Assembly: GCA_019689775.1 (NCBI GenBank)
Contig: JADGGV010000038.1
Coordinates: forward strand, 1-16,336
Direction: 5' to 3'
Source of the DNA: Gemmatimonadota bacterium
Lineage (GTDB): Bacteria; Gemmatimonadota; Gemmatimonadetes; Longimicrobiales; RSA9
Length of the DNA: 16,336 bases
This document shows, one piece after another, positions 6,845 to 13,401 of the stretch. The notes under the pieces are model-generated. The model made no database searches, was not told where the DNA came from, and saw nothing but the letters and a program-made list of their open reading frames with translations. The translations under genes were made by a program, and so were the position numbers. The stretch's first letter is position 1, and the number at the start of each line of letters is the position of its first letter.

Positions 6845-8206
6845 ATGGGACGGATCCTGGTCGTCGACGACGAGGAGGGGATCCGCCGGATCCTCCAGCA
6901 GGTCCTCGAGTACGAGGGGCACGAGGTCCGCACGGCCGCGAGCGGCGGCGAGGCGTTCGCCATCTACTCCGAGTTCCGCCCCGAGCTCACCTTCCTGGAC
7001 GTGAAGATGGCCCGGATGGACGGGCTCGAGGTCCTCGACCGGCTGCGCGCCGAGGACCCGGGGGCCGTCGTCGTCATGATCAGCGGCCACGGCACGATCG
7101 AGACGGCGGTCGAGGCGACGAGGCGTGGGGCGTTCGACTTCCTGGAGAAGCCGCTCGACACCGACCGGCTGCTGCTCACGATCCGGAACGCGCTCCAGCA
7201 GCGCGGGCTCGTCGAGGAGAACGCGCGCCTCCGCGGCGAGGTCGAGAGCCGCTACGAGATCGTCGGCAACAGCTTCGCGATCCGCGCCCTGCTCGATCGG
7301 ATCGAGAAGGTCGGGCCGACCGATGCGCGCGTGCTGATCACCGGCGAGAACGGGACCGGCAAGGAGCTCGTCGCCCGGGCCGTGCACCGCCTGTCGTCGC
7401 GCGCCGAGATGCGCTTCGTCGAGGTCAACTGCGCCGCGATCCCGGCCGAGCTGATCGAGTCGGAGCTGTTCGGCCACATGAAGGGGTCGTTCACCGGCGC
7501 GCATACGGACCGGGCAGGGAAGTTCGAGCAGGCCGACCAGGGCACGCTCTTCCTCGACGAGATCGGTGACATGAGCCTGGCGGCTCAGGCGAAGGTGCTG
7601 CGCGCGCTCCAAGAGGGCGTCGTCACCCGCGTCGGCGGCGAACGCCCGGTGCGCGTCGACGTCCGCGTCATCGCCGCCACGAACAAGGACCTGGAGAAGG
7701 AGATCGCGGCCGGGCGCTTCCGCGAGGACCTCTTCTTCCGGCTCAACGTCGTCCCGATCCACGTGCCGCCGCTTCGCGAGCGCCGCGAGGACATCCCGAT
7801 GCTGGTGCGCCACTTCGTGGAGAAGGCCGTTCAGGAGCAGCGGCTGCCGCCGCGCACGTTCCGCGACGACGCCCTCGACCGTCTCAGTCGCATGGAGTGG
7901 CCGGGGAACGTCCGCGAGCTGCGCAACACGGTCGAACGCCTCCTGATCCTTGCGCGCGGCAACGAGATCACCGCGGCGGAGGTCGAGCGCCTCGTCGCCG
8001 GCGGCCATGCGGCGCCCGCCGTCGCCGGGGACCTGCTCGGCGCGACCACGTTCGCGGACTTCAAGGAGCGGGCGGAGCGGGCGTTCATCCTGTCCAAGCT
8101 GCGCGAGCACGACTGGAACGTCAGTGAGACCGCCCGCGCGATCGACATGCCCCGTTCGAACCTCTACAAGAAGATCGAACGGTACAACCTGATGCGGGAG
8201 GACTGA
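6845..8206 (+). CDS. NtrC-family sigma54-dependent response regulator
   Basis: The product is 453 aa with the standard three parts. The receiver domain (1-118) has Asp8/Asp9, phospho-acceptor Asp52 (FLDVKM), Ser80 and Lys102. The AAA+ domain (about 138-365) has Walker A GENGTGKE at 167-174, the sigma54-contact loop GSFTGA at 214-219, Walker B TLFLDEIGD at 234-242 and the R-finger region FREDLFFRLNV at 292-302. The Fis-type HTH lies at about 408-450 (WNVSETARAIDMPRSNLYKKIE). It is expected to activate sigma54 promoters when phosphorylated. The contact loop reads GSFTGA, a natural variant of GAFTGA. It is closest in style to NtrX/NtrC regulators, but the target is unknown. No partner kinase sits beside it; the kinase tail at 1-75 is about 6.8 kb away. 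The start ATG is 3 bp after the preceding stop. Confidence 0.96.
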   Translation: MGRILVVDDEEGIRRILQQVLEYEGHEVRTAASGGEAFAIYSEFRPELTFLDVKMARMDGLEVLDRLRAEDPGAVVVMISGHGTIETAVEATRRGAFDFLEKPLDTDRLLLTIRNALQQRGLVEENARLRGEVESRYEIVGNSFAIRALLDRIEKVGPTDARVLITGENGTGKELVARAVHRLSSRAEMRFVEVNCAAIPAELIESELFGHMKGSFTGAHTDRAGKFEQADQGTLFLDEIGDMSLAAQAKVLRALQEGVVTRVGGERPVRVDVRVIAATNKDLEKEIAAGRFREDLFFRLNVVPIHVPPLRERREDIPMLVRHFVEKAVQEQRLPPRTFRDDALDRLSRMEWPGNVRELRNTVERLLILARGNEITAAEVERLVAGGHAAPAVAGDLLGATTFADFKERAERAFILSKLREHDWNVSETARAIDMPRSNLYKKIERYNLMRED

Positions 8207-8211
8207 GCGCG

Positions 8212-8406
8212 GTGGACGGCGTCCTCGCCGTCTATGCCGCGGCGGTGGTGCTCTGGCTGGCCGCGTCCATCGGCGGAGGCGCGGCGCTGGCGTTCATCGC
8301 CCGGCGCCAGAACCCGGTCCTGCCGTTCCGCCGCATGTGGTTGTTCTACAGCGCGCTCCTCGCGTTCGCCGTCGCCGGGTTCATGGCGATCGCGTTGCGC
8401 CACTGA
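8212..8406 (+). CDS. Small two-helix membrane protein, unknown function
   Basis: The product is 64 aa, starting at GTG 5 bp after the response-regulator stop. Two hydrophobic segments (about 4-30 and 42-62) are joined by a basic, Pro-containing turn (ARRQNPVLPFRRMW), so both ends are predicted on the periplasmic side with the basic turn in the cytoplasm. I do not recognise a family. Tight coupling to the regulator and the clean hydrophobic pattern support a real gene. It is the last gene of the larE operon; 97 bp follow before the aldehyde dehydrogenase. Confidence 0.72.
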   Translation: MDGVLAVYAAAVVLWLAASIGGGAALAFIARRQNPVLPFRRMWLFYSALLAFAVAGFMAIALRH

Positions 8407-8417
8407 GGCGAGGCGGG

Positions 8418-8446
8418 TTGCCGGGCTGCCCGTAGCTCGCCAGAAT
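8418..8446 (+). promoter_or_regulatory. Candidate sigma70-type promoter for the aldehyde dehydrogenase gene
   Basis: TTGCCG (8418-8423) and CAGAAT (8441-8446) are separated by 17 bp, each matching consensus at 4 of 6 positions. Transcription would start near 8453, giving a leader of about 50 nt. It lies in the only sizeable gap between the larE operon and the dehydrogenase gene. Confidence 0.42.
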
Positions 8447-8503
8447 CCCCTGTCACCCACGTCATTCATGGGGCGCCCGCGCGCTCCGGTCGGAGGCTGA
8501 GTC

Positions 8504-10006
8504 ATGGCGAAGCATTTCCAGAACTTCATCGCCGGCGAGTGGGTTGCGCCCGCGGGCGGCGACTACTTCGAGAACCGCAACCCGGCCGACACCGACGACC
8601 TGATCGGCCTCTTCCCGCTCTCCGGGCGGGCCGACCTGGAGCGCGCCGTCGCATCCGCGAAGCAGGGCTTCGAGCGCTGGCGCCGCACGCCGGCGCCCGC
8701 CCGCGGCGATGTGATCCGCCGCGCCGGCGACCTGCTGGTGGCCCGCAAGGACGAGATCGCGCGGCTCATGACCCGCGAGATGGGCAAGCCGCTACAGGAG
8801 ACCCGCGGCGACGTGCAGGAGGGGATCGACACCGCGTACTACGCGGCGTCCGAGGGCCGCCGCCTGTTCGGCCATACCGTCCCGAGCGAGCTTCGCGACA
8901 AGTGGGCGATGAGCTACCGCCGCCCGATCGGGATCGCCGGCATCATCACGCCGTTCAACTTCCCGCTGGCCATCCCGACCTGGAAGATCTTCCCGGCGCT
9001 CCTCTGCGGGAACGCCGTCATCTTCAAGCCGGCCGAGGATGTGCCGCACACGGCCACGGTGTTCGTCGAGATCCTGCTCGAGGCCGGCCTGCCGCCGGAC
9101 GTCATTCAGCTCCTGCACGGGCGCGGGGAGGACATCGGCGCCGCCATCGTCGAGCACCCCGAGATCCCGCTCATCTCCTTCACCGGCTCGACCGCGACCG
9201 GCTCGCGCGTCGGCGAGACGTGCGGCCGCATGCACAAGCGCCTCTCGCTCGAGATGGGCGGCAAGAACGCCCAGATCGTCCTCCCCGACGCGGACCTCGA
9301 CCTCGCGCTCGACGGCGTGCTCTGGGGCGCCTTCGGCACCACTGGCCAGCGCTGCACCGCGACCAGCCGGCTCCTGCTGCACGAGGACATCCACGACCAG
9401 TTCCTCGACCGCCTCCTGGCGCGCACCCGCGAGCTGCGCCTCGGCAACGGCCTCGACCCTGACACTGACGTCGGGCCGCTCATCAACGAGGCCGCGCTCG
9501 AGAAGGTGACCGGTTACATCGAGGTCGCACGCCAGGAAGGCGACGAGATCCTCTGCGGCGGCGCGCGCGCCACCGGCGGCGCCCTCGACCGGGGCTACTT
9601 CTTCCAGCCCACCATTCTGGATGGCGTCCGCCCCGGCAGCCGGCTCGCCTGCGAAGAGGTCTTCGGCCCGGTCCTCAGCGTCATCCGCTTCAAGGACCTC
9701 GACGAGGCGATCCGGATCAACAACGAGGTCGCCTACGGCCTCTCGAGCTCGATCTACACGAAGGACGTGCGCGCCGCCTTCCGCGCGATCAACGAGCTGG
9801 ACAACGGCATCACCTACGTCAATGCGCCGACGATCGGGGCCGAAGCGCACCTCCCGTTCGGCGGCGTCAAGCAGACCGGCAACGGTCACCGCGAGGGCGG
9901 TTGGGAGGTCTACGACTTCTACTCGGAGACGAAGGTCGCCTACATCGACTACTCCGGGAAGCTCCAGCGCGCCCAGATCGACACCTACGGCGCCGCGCAG
10001 GGCTGA
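8504..10006 (+). CDS. NAD(P)-dependent aldehyde dehydrogenase
   Basis: The product is 500 aa, normal for the ALDH superfamily, which oxidises aldehydes to acids in the cytoplasm. Visible motifs are FNFP with Asn152, cofactor-site Lys175 (FKPAE), FTGST at 226-230, general base Glu250 (LEMGGK) and catalytic Cys284 (GQRCT). The segment YVNAPTIGAEAHLPFGGVKQTGNGHRE (in part) resembles the ALDH7-like and alpha-ketoglutarate-semialdehyde/YcbD-like subgroups more than betaine- or succinate-semialdehyde enzymes. The exact substrate cannot be read from the sequence. Start ATG 8504 follows GGAGG (8492-8496) by 7 nt. Neighbouring genes give no pathway hint; it appears to be transcribed alone. Confidence 0.94.
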   Translation: MAKHFQNFIAGEWVAPAGGDYFENRNPADTDDLIGLFPLSGRADLERAVASAKQGFERWRRTPAPARGDVIRRAGDLLVARKDEIARLMTREMGKPLQETRGDVQEGIDTAYYAASEGRRLFGHTVPSELRDKWAMSYRRPIGIAGIITPFNFPLAIPTWKIFPALLCGNAVIFKPAEDVPHTATVFVEILLEAGLPPDVIQLLHGRGEDIGAAIVEHPEIPLISFTGSTATGSRVGETCGRMHKRLSLEMGGKNAQIVLPDADLDLALDGVLWGAFGTTGQRCTATSRLLLHEDIHDQFLDRLLARTRELRLGNGLDPDTDVGPLINEAALEKVTGYIEVARQEGDEILCGGARATGGALDRGYFFQPTILDGVRPGSRLACEEVFGPVLSVIRFKDLDEAIRINNEVAYGLSSSIYTKDVRAAFRAINELDNGITYVNAPTIGAEAHLPFGGVKQTGNGHREGGWEVYDFYSETKVAYIDYSGKLQRAQIDTYGAAQG

Positions 10007-10023
10007 GCAACGACGGCGCGGCG

Positions 10024-10079
10024 GCGGCCCCGGGGTCGCCCCCCCGCCCCCCCGGCCCCCCCCGGCTCGGCGGGGCCGC
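10024..10079. repeat. C/G-tract block with G-quadruplex pattern on the minus strand
   Basis: C-runs of 7, 7 and 8 lie at 10039-10045, 10047-10053 and 10056-10063, with CCCC at 10028-10031. On the minus strand this reads as four G-runs with loops of 2, 1 and 7 nt, fitting the common G3+N1-7 quadruplex rule; the plus strand fits an i-motif. The block is flanked by an 8-bp inverted repeat, GCGGCCCC (10024-10031) and GGGGCCGC (10072-10079). It begins 18 bp after the dehydrogenase stop, so it may also act as a terminator. Confidence 0.6.
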
Positions 10080-10282
10080 GCCACCGTCGGCCGCGCCGCG
10101 GAGCGCCGGGGACTGGCGCCGAGGCGGATGACGAGTTATGCTGAGATGTACTGCTTCGAGCGTCCTCACGAAAACCCGCTTGACGCGCCCGGACTCTTCG
10201 ACCGGAACGTGCTCCCAAGCGCTGGGTAGCAGAGCGCAGCGGCACTCTCCTCGACCGGCGCGCAGCGGCGGCCCGCGCGGGT

Positions 10283-10311
10283 TTGACATGGAAGTCCTCA
10301 CTCGGTAGGAT
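10283..10311 (+). promoter_or_regulatory. Strong sigma70-type promoter for lepB
   Basis: TTGACA (10283-10288, exact consensus) and TAGGAT (10306-10311, 4 of 6) are separated by 17 bp. The start of transcription would be near 10318. A 10-nt palindrome, CCCGCGCGGG (10272-10281), ends 1 bp before the -35 box and could be an operator. The promoter rules out a TTG translation start at 10283, because that codon is inside the -35 box. Confidence 0.8.
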
Positions 10312-10397
10312 TCCCGAAGTGGCCTTGAACACCGGATCTCACCGGTCGGGCAGCGACCAGGTGATCGAGGGAGCGGACCGAGCGTCCGGTCAGCCGC

Positions 10398-10403
10398 AGG
10401 GGG
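10398..10403 (+). promoter_or_regulatory. Ribosome-binding site supporting the lepB start
   Basis: AGGGGG lies 8 nt before GTG 10412. It is the best Shine-Dalgarno-like site among the in-frame start candidates (GTG 10319, TTG 10325, GTG 10361, GTG 10412). Confidence 0.55.
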
Positions 10404-10411
10404 CGGCGTCG

Positions 10412-11092
10412 GTGGCCCGATGGGCGTGGGAGTGGACGAAATCCATCCTGATCGCCTTTCTGCTCTTCGTCGTCATCCGCACATTCCTCGTCGAAGCGTT
10501 CCGGATCCCGACCGGCAGCATGGAGCGCACGCTCCTGGTCGGCGATTTCCTCCTCGTGAACAAGGCGGTCTACGGCGCCGAGGTGCCGGGAACCCACATC
10601 CGGATCCCGGCCTTCAGCGAGCCGAGGCGCGGAGACATCGTCGTTTTCACACCTCCCCACGAACCGGACAAGAACTACGTGAAGCGGCTCGTCGGCCTGC
10701 CCGGCGATACGCTCGAGATGCGCCACAAGGTGCTGTTCCGGAACGGGAAGCAGGTCTCCGAGCCGTATGTCATCGCGACCGACCCCGACAACGACATGTT
10801 CGTGCCGAGCATGATGTGCCAGCTCAACTACCTGGCGCCGGGGGTCGATCCTAAGACATACCGGCCGACGCGCGACAACTGGGGTCCGCTCGTCGTGCCG
10901 CCGGGGAAGTATTTCTTCCTCGGCGACAACCGCGACGATTCCGAGGACTCCCGCTACTGGTGCATGGCCGACCGCAGCAGCGTGCGTGGGCAGCCGATGT
11001 TCATCTACTACTCGTTCGATCCGAGCGCGATGCAGCCGTTCCCATGGCTGACCGACATCCGCTGGTGGCGGATCGGTAACACCGTGCACTGA
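10412..11092 (+). CDS. lepB: Signal peptidase I
   Basis: With the GTG start the product is 226 aa. LepB is a membrane serine/lysine-dyad protease that releases exported proteins from the membrane. One N-terminal membrane segment (about 10-27) precedes the box B motif PTGSMERTLLVGDFLLVNK with catalytic Ser36. Box D is YVKRLVGLPGD with general base Lys91, and box E is GDNRDDSEDSRYW at 171-183. The insert at about 120-160, with its PDND and NYLAPGVDP segments, is a lineage-specific loop. The frame is open upstream to 10283, but those codons overlap the promoter. GTG 10412 has a good ribosome-binding site; GTG 10319 would give a leaderless mRNA and a 31-aa polar extension. It sits 121 bp before the sigma factor gene. 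Confidence 0.95.
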   Translation: MARWAWEWTKSILIAFLLFVVIRTFLVEAFRIPTGSMERTLLVGDFLLVNKAVYGAEVPGTHIRIPAFSEPRRGDIVVFTPPHEPDKNYVKRLVGLPGDTLEMRHKVLFRNGKQVSEPYVIATDPDNDMFVPSMMCQLNYLAPGVDPKTYRPTRDNWGPLVVPPGKYFFLGDNRDDSEDSRYWCMADRSSVRGQPMFIYYSFDPSAMQPFPWLTDIRWWRIGNTVH

Positions 11093-11213
11093 CCTCGGGC
11101 CGATCACACCCGTCCAACCTTGAGTCGAGGCGCCCCACGCCGGGCGTCCCCGCATAGATCCTGAGCCGCGCAGCTCGATCCGTCCCACTCCGTCGCCTCC
11201 GCGGAGCGCCGCC

Positions 11214-12071
11214 ATGAGCTTCACGAAACTCCAGAAGGGCACGTTCGAGGAAAGCTCGCTCGACCAGTACCTCAAGGAGATCAGCAACTACCCGTTGCTC
11301 TCCCGGGAGGAGGAGGTTGAACTCGCGCGCCGCATCCGCGCCGGGGACGAGGAGGCCCTCGACAAGCTCGTCCGCTCGAATCTCCGGTTCGTCGTCTCCG
11401 TCGCGAAGAAGTATCAGAATCAGGGCGTCGCGCTCGGCGACCTCATCAATGAGGGCAACCTCGGCCTCATCCGCGCGGCGCACAAATTCGACGAGACCAA
11501 AGGGATCAAGTTCATCTCCTACGCCGTCTGGTGGATCCGGCAGGCCATCCTCCAGGCCTTGGCGGAGCAGAGTCGGATCGTGCGCGTGCCGCTCAACCGC
11601 GCGGGCGCACTGCACCGGATCGGCAAGCGGACGTCGAGCCTGCTCCAGGAGCTCGGCCGCGAGCCGACCGTCGAGGAGATCGCCGGCGAGCTCGACCTCT
11701 CCCACGAGGAAGTCGAGCGCACGCTGGCCATCTCGCAGTCGCACCTATCGCTCGACGCGCCGCTCTCGCCCGGCGAGGACAATCGTCTCCTCGATTATCT
11801 CGCCGACCAGTTCTCGGCCGGTCCGGACGACGAGACGTACGACCGCGCGCTCTCCATGACCATCGAGGAGGCGCTTTCCACCCTCAAGGAGCGTGAGGCC
11901 AAGGTGCTCCGGCTCTACTTCGGCCTCGATGGCTCCGACCCCATGACCCTGGAAGAGATCGGGTCGCTCCTCGGAATCACCCGCGAGCGGGTCCGCCAGA
12001 TCAAGGAGAAGGCGCTCGTGCGCCTGCGCCACGCCTCGCGTGCCCGCTTCCTCGAGACATTCCTGAGCTGA
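11214..12071 (+). CDS. rpoD: Primary-type RNA polymerase sigma factor (RpoD/SigA group)
   Basis: The product is 285 aa, far shorter than E. coli RpoD because region 1.1 and the non-conserved insert are absent. Region 1.2 lies at about 14-45 (SSLDQYLKEISNYPLLSREEE), region 2 at about 46-115 with core-binding and -10-reading segments (TKGIKFISYAVWWIRQAI), region 3 at about 125-200, and region 4.2 at about 244-285 with the HTH TLEEIGSLLGITRERVRQIKE in part. The near-consensus -35/-10 sites before lepB and rplM are what such a factor would read. The start ATG follows GGAG at about 9 nt. I cannot exclude a group-2 sigma factor such as RpoS-like, but the strict conservation of regions 2.4 and 4.2 favours the housekeeping role. 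I see no convincing promoter in the 121-bp gap after lepB. Confidence 0.92.
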   Translation: MSFTKLQKGTFEESSLDQYLKEISNYPLLSREEEVELARRIRAGDEEALDKLVRSNLRFVVSVAKKYQNQGVALGDLINEGNLGLIRAAHKFDETKGIKFISYAVWWIRQAILQALAEQSRIVRVPLNRAGALHRIGKRTSSLLQELGREPTVEEIAGELDLSHEEVERTLAISQSHLSLDAPLSPGEDNRLLDYLADQFSAGPDDETYDRALSMTIEEALSTLKEREAKVLRLYFGLDGSDPMTLEEIGSLLGITRERVRQIKEKALVRLRHASRARFLETFLS

Positions 12072-12115
12072 CGCCGGCGGCGACGCCGGTGAGCTGATGC
12101 CGACGAGCTGACGCC
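12065..12115 (+). repeat. Three copies of an 11-nt repeat at the end of the sigma factor gene
   Basis: GAGCTGACGCC occurs at 12065-12075 (spanning the stop codon) and again at 12105-12115. GAGCTGATGCC, with one change, lies at 12091-12101. The offsets are 26 and 14 nt, so this is not a regular array. Confidence 0.6.
12072..12091 (+). terminator. Hairpin with GCGA tetraloop right after the sigma factor stop
   Basis: CGCCGGCG (12072-12079) pairs with CGCCGGTG (12084-12091) through one G-U, around a GNRA-type loop GCGA. It starts at the base after the stop codon. No T-tract follows, so it may be an RNA 3'-end stabiliser or a weak terminator. Confidence 0.45.
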
Positions 12116-12215
12116 AGCGCGCCGACGTCATCGCGCCAGCTTGGGCCGGCCGGCCGTGGGGACGACCCGGCGAGCCGCCGGTGCGCTCGCCCCCTCGCCG
12201 GATTCCACCGACAGG

Positions 12216-12229
12216 CGACCGATCGGTCG
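12216..12229. promoter_or_regulatory. 14-nt perfect palindrome, candidate operator
   Basis: CGACCGATCGGTCG is its own reverse complement. It lies in non-coding DNA between the sigma factor and the DUF5715-like gene, about 265 bp before the latter. Such symmetry suits a dimeric DNA-binding protein. In GC-rich DNA it could also arise by chance. Confidence 0.35.
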
Positions 12230-12465
12230 TCCCCCGTCGCCCGGGTCGCGCCCGTTTCCCCGAACGGCGTCGCGCCCGGCTCCCCGCCGGCAACCGTGTG
12301 CCGTCGAACGGGGCCGAAAAACGCCGCAAGTGCCCACCACACCGCCATTTCGTCCGCCCGCCGCGCCCGGGCCTGCGGCCCGTATCCTGCACCGGACCGA
12401 AGGGTAGCGCGGCGTGCGCCCGCAGGGACTCGTAGCGCACGGATCCCGTGATGGCGAACGTGGAT

Positions 12466-12470
12466 GGAGG
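12466..12470 (+). promoter_or_regulatory. Ribosome-binding site deciding the start of the DUF5715-like gene
   Basis: GGAGG lies 10 nt before GTG 12481. The upstream in-frame candidates GTG 12448 and ATG 12451 have no such site. Confidence 0.5.
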
Positions 12471-12480
12471 CAATTCGATA

Positions 12481-13227
12481 GTGCGCGCTCACCGGTGGGT
12501 GCTCCTCGCCACAGCGATCGCGGCGGTGGCGGTTCCCGTGGCCGCCCGCCTCGGCCCGGATCTCCGCGGCTCCCACGACTCCATGGTCCGGCAAAACCAG
12601 GCGGCGCAGGAGAACAACTACGCGTTCGCTCGCGACGAGCAGCAGATCCACGAGCTGATCGGTCGCAACGAGCTCGTGGAGGTTCGACCGAGCCAGGAGC
12701 TTGCGTTCAAGGGCGTCTCCTACGCCTACGCCCGACCCGTGGTGCGCGAATTCGTGGAGCGGTTGGCGCACGACTACCACGAGGCGTGCGACACCCCGCT
12801 CGTGGTGACGAGCCTCGTCCGGCCGCTCTCGCGCCAGCCGCGCAACGCCTCGCCCCTTTCCGTCCACCCGGCCGGGATGGCGGTGGACATGCACATCCCG
12901 CCGCTCCCCGCCTGCCGCATCTGGCTCGAGAAGCGCCTGCTCGCGCTCGAGGCCCGGGGCGTGATCGACGTGACCCGCGAGCGACGACCGCCCCATTTCC
13001 ACGTCGCCGTCTACCCGACCCCCTACCGCACCTACCTCGCCGCGCTGGACGCGGCGACGAACGGCACCCCCGCCGCTGGCGCGGCGGGCCCCCGCTCCGC
13101 CGGCGCGGAGCGTGGCGCCCGGGCGCGCGGCCTCCTCGGCGTGACCGGCGCCCTCGCGGCCACGGCGATGGCCGTCGCCGGAGCGCTCGTCCTCAGGATC
13201 CCGCTCCGCCGCCGACGCCGGAGATGA
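12481..13227 (+). CDS. DUF5715-like protein, putative LAS/M15-type zinc peptidase
   Basis: The product is 248 aa from GTG 12481 (258 from ATG 12451). A hydrophobic segment at about 6-22 is a signal anchor or signal peptide. The core has SVHPAGMAVDMHIP, with His129-x6-Asp136, and PPHFHVAVYP, with His172-x-His174, plus Glu167 just before. This matches the H-x6-D / HxH zinc-site pattern of LAS (M15-like) D-Ala-D-Ala peptidases and murein hydrolases, so cell-wall cleavage outside the membrane is a reasonable inference. After an Ala/Gly-rich linker (about 190-215), a second hydrophobic segment (about 218-240) ends in a run of six Arg, as in a C-terminal membrane anchor with a cytoplasmic stop. The DUF5715 name is from memory of similar proteins. 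The gene stands alone between the sigma factor and rplM. Confidence 0.82.
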   Translation: MRAHRWVLLATAIAAVAVPVAARLGPDLRGSHDSMVRQNQAAQENNYAFARDEQQIHELIGRNELVEVRPSQELAFKGVSYAYARPVVREFVERLAHDYHEACDTPLVVTSLVRPLSRQPRNASPLSVHPAGMAVDMHIPPLPACRIWLEKRLLALEARGVIDVTRERRPPHFHVAVYPTPYRTYLAALDAATNGTPAAGAAGPRSAGAERGARARGLLGVTGALAATAMAVAGALVLRIPLRRRRRR

Positions 13228-13294
13228 GCGGTCGGCCGGGCGCCGGCCGCGCCACGCCGGCGGGTGCATACGTCCACTTCACCCGCTCCGGTCG

Positions 13295-13320
13295 CGCCGC
13301 CATTATGAAACAGCGCGGCG
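13295..13320 (+). terminator. Short inverted repeat after the DUF5715-like gene
   Basis: CGCCGC (13295-13300) and GCGGCG (13315-13320) flank a relatively AT-rich loop, CATTATGAAACAGC. It may be a weak terminator. The AT-rich loop lies about 20-30 bp before the rplM -35 box, where an UP element would sit. Confidence 0.3.
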
Positions 13321-13330
13321 AGGTCGTGGC

Positions 13331-13359
13331 TTGACACGTTCCGCCGGTTCTGGTATCCT
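13331..13359 (+). promoter_or_regulatory. Strong sigma70-type promoter for rplM-rpsI
   Basis: TTGACA (13331-13336, exact) and TATCCT (13354-13359, 4 of 6 with TAT start) are separated by 17 bp. Transcription should begin near 13366, giving a leader of about 36 nt. That leader contains a small hairpin, CCGC-TTTA-GCGG (13371-13382), about 20 nt before the rplM start, which could affect translation initiation. Confidence 0.85.
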
Positions 13360-13401
13360 TCAAAGCTGTTCCGCTTTAGCGGCTTCCACGACCAGGGACG
13401 C

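Larger units (their letters stand above)
12072..12480. other. Gene-free stretch between the sigma factor and the DUF5715-like gene
   Basis: These 409 bp hold no frame with recognisable protein features. They contain the 11-nt repeats and hairpin at the left end, a 14-nt perfect palindrome (12216-12229), a direct repeat CGCGCCCG near 12246 and 12270, and a small hairpin CGGGCC-TGC-GGCCCG (12368-12382). A TATCCT at 12383-12388 equals the rplM -10 box, but nothing like a -35 lies 17 bp upstream. Confidence 0.55.

Noticed and set aside
6173..8110. 645-aa open frame on the minus strand
   Set aside because: It mirrors the response regulator and upstream gene; long antisense frames are expected at about 70% GC, and the product has no domain pattern.
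8792..10084. 430-aa open frame on the minus strand
   Set aside because: It is the antisense shadow of the aldehyde dehydrogenase.
10128..10229. 33-aa frame starting with MTSYAEMYCFERPHE
   Set aside because: It has a plausible ATG but a weak ribosome-binding site and no family; too short to support from one sequence, though its base use is less GC-rich than the surroundings.
12383..12388. TATCCT before the DUF5715-like gene, identical to the rplM -10 box
   Set aside because: No -35-like sequence lies at 16-18 bp upstream, and a GC hairpin occupies that place.
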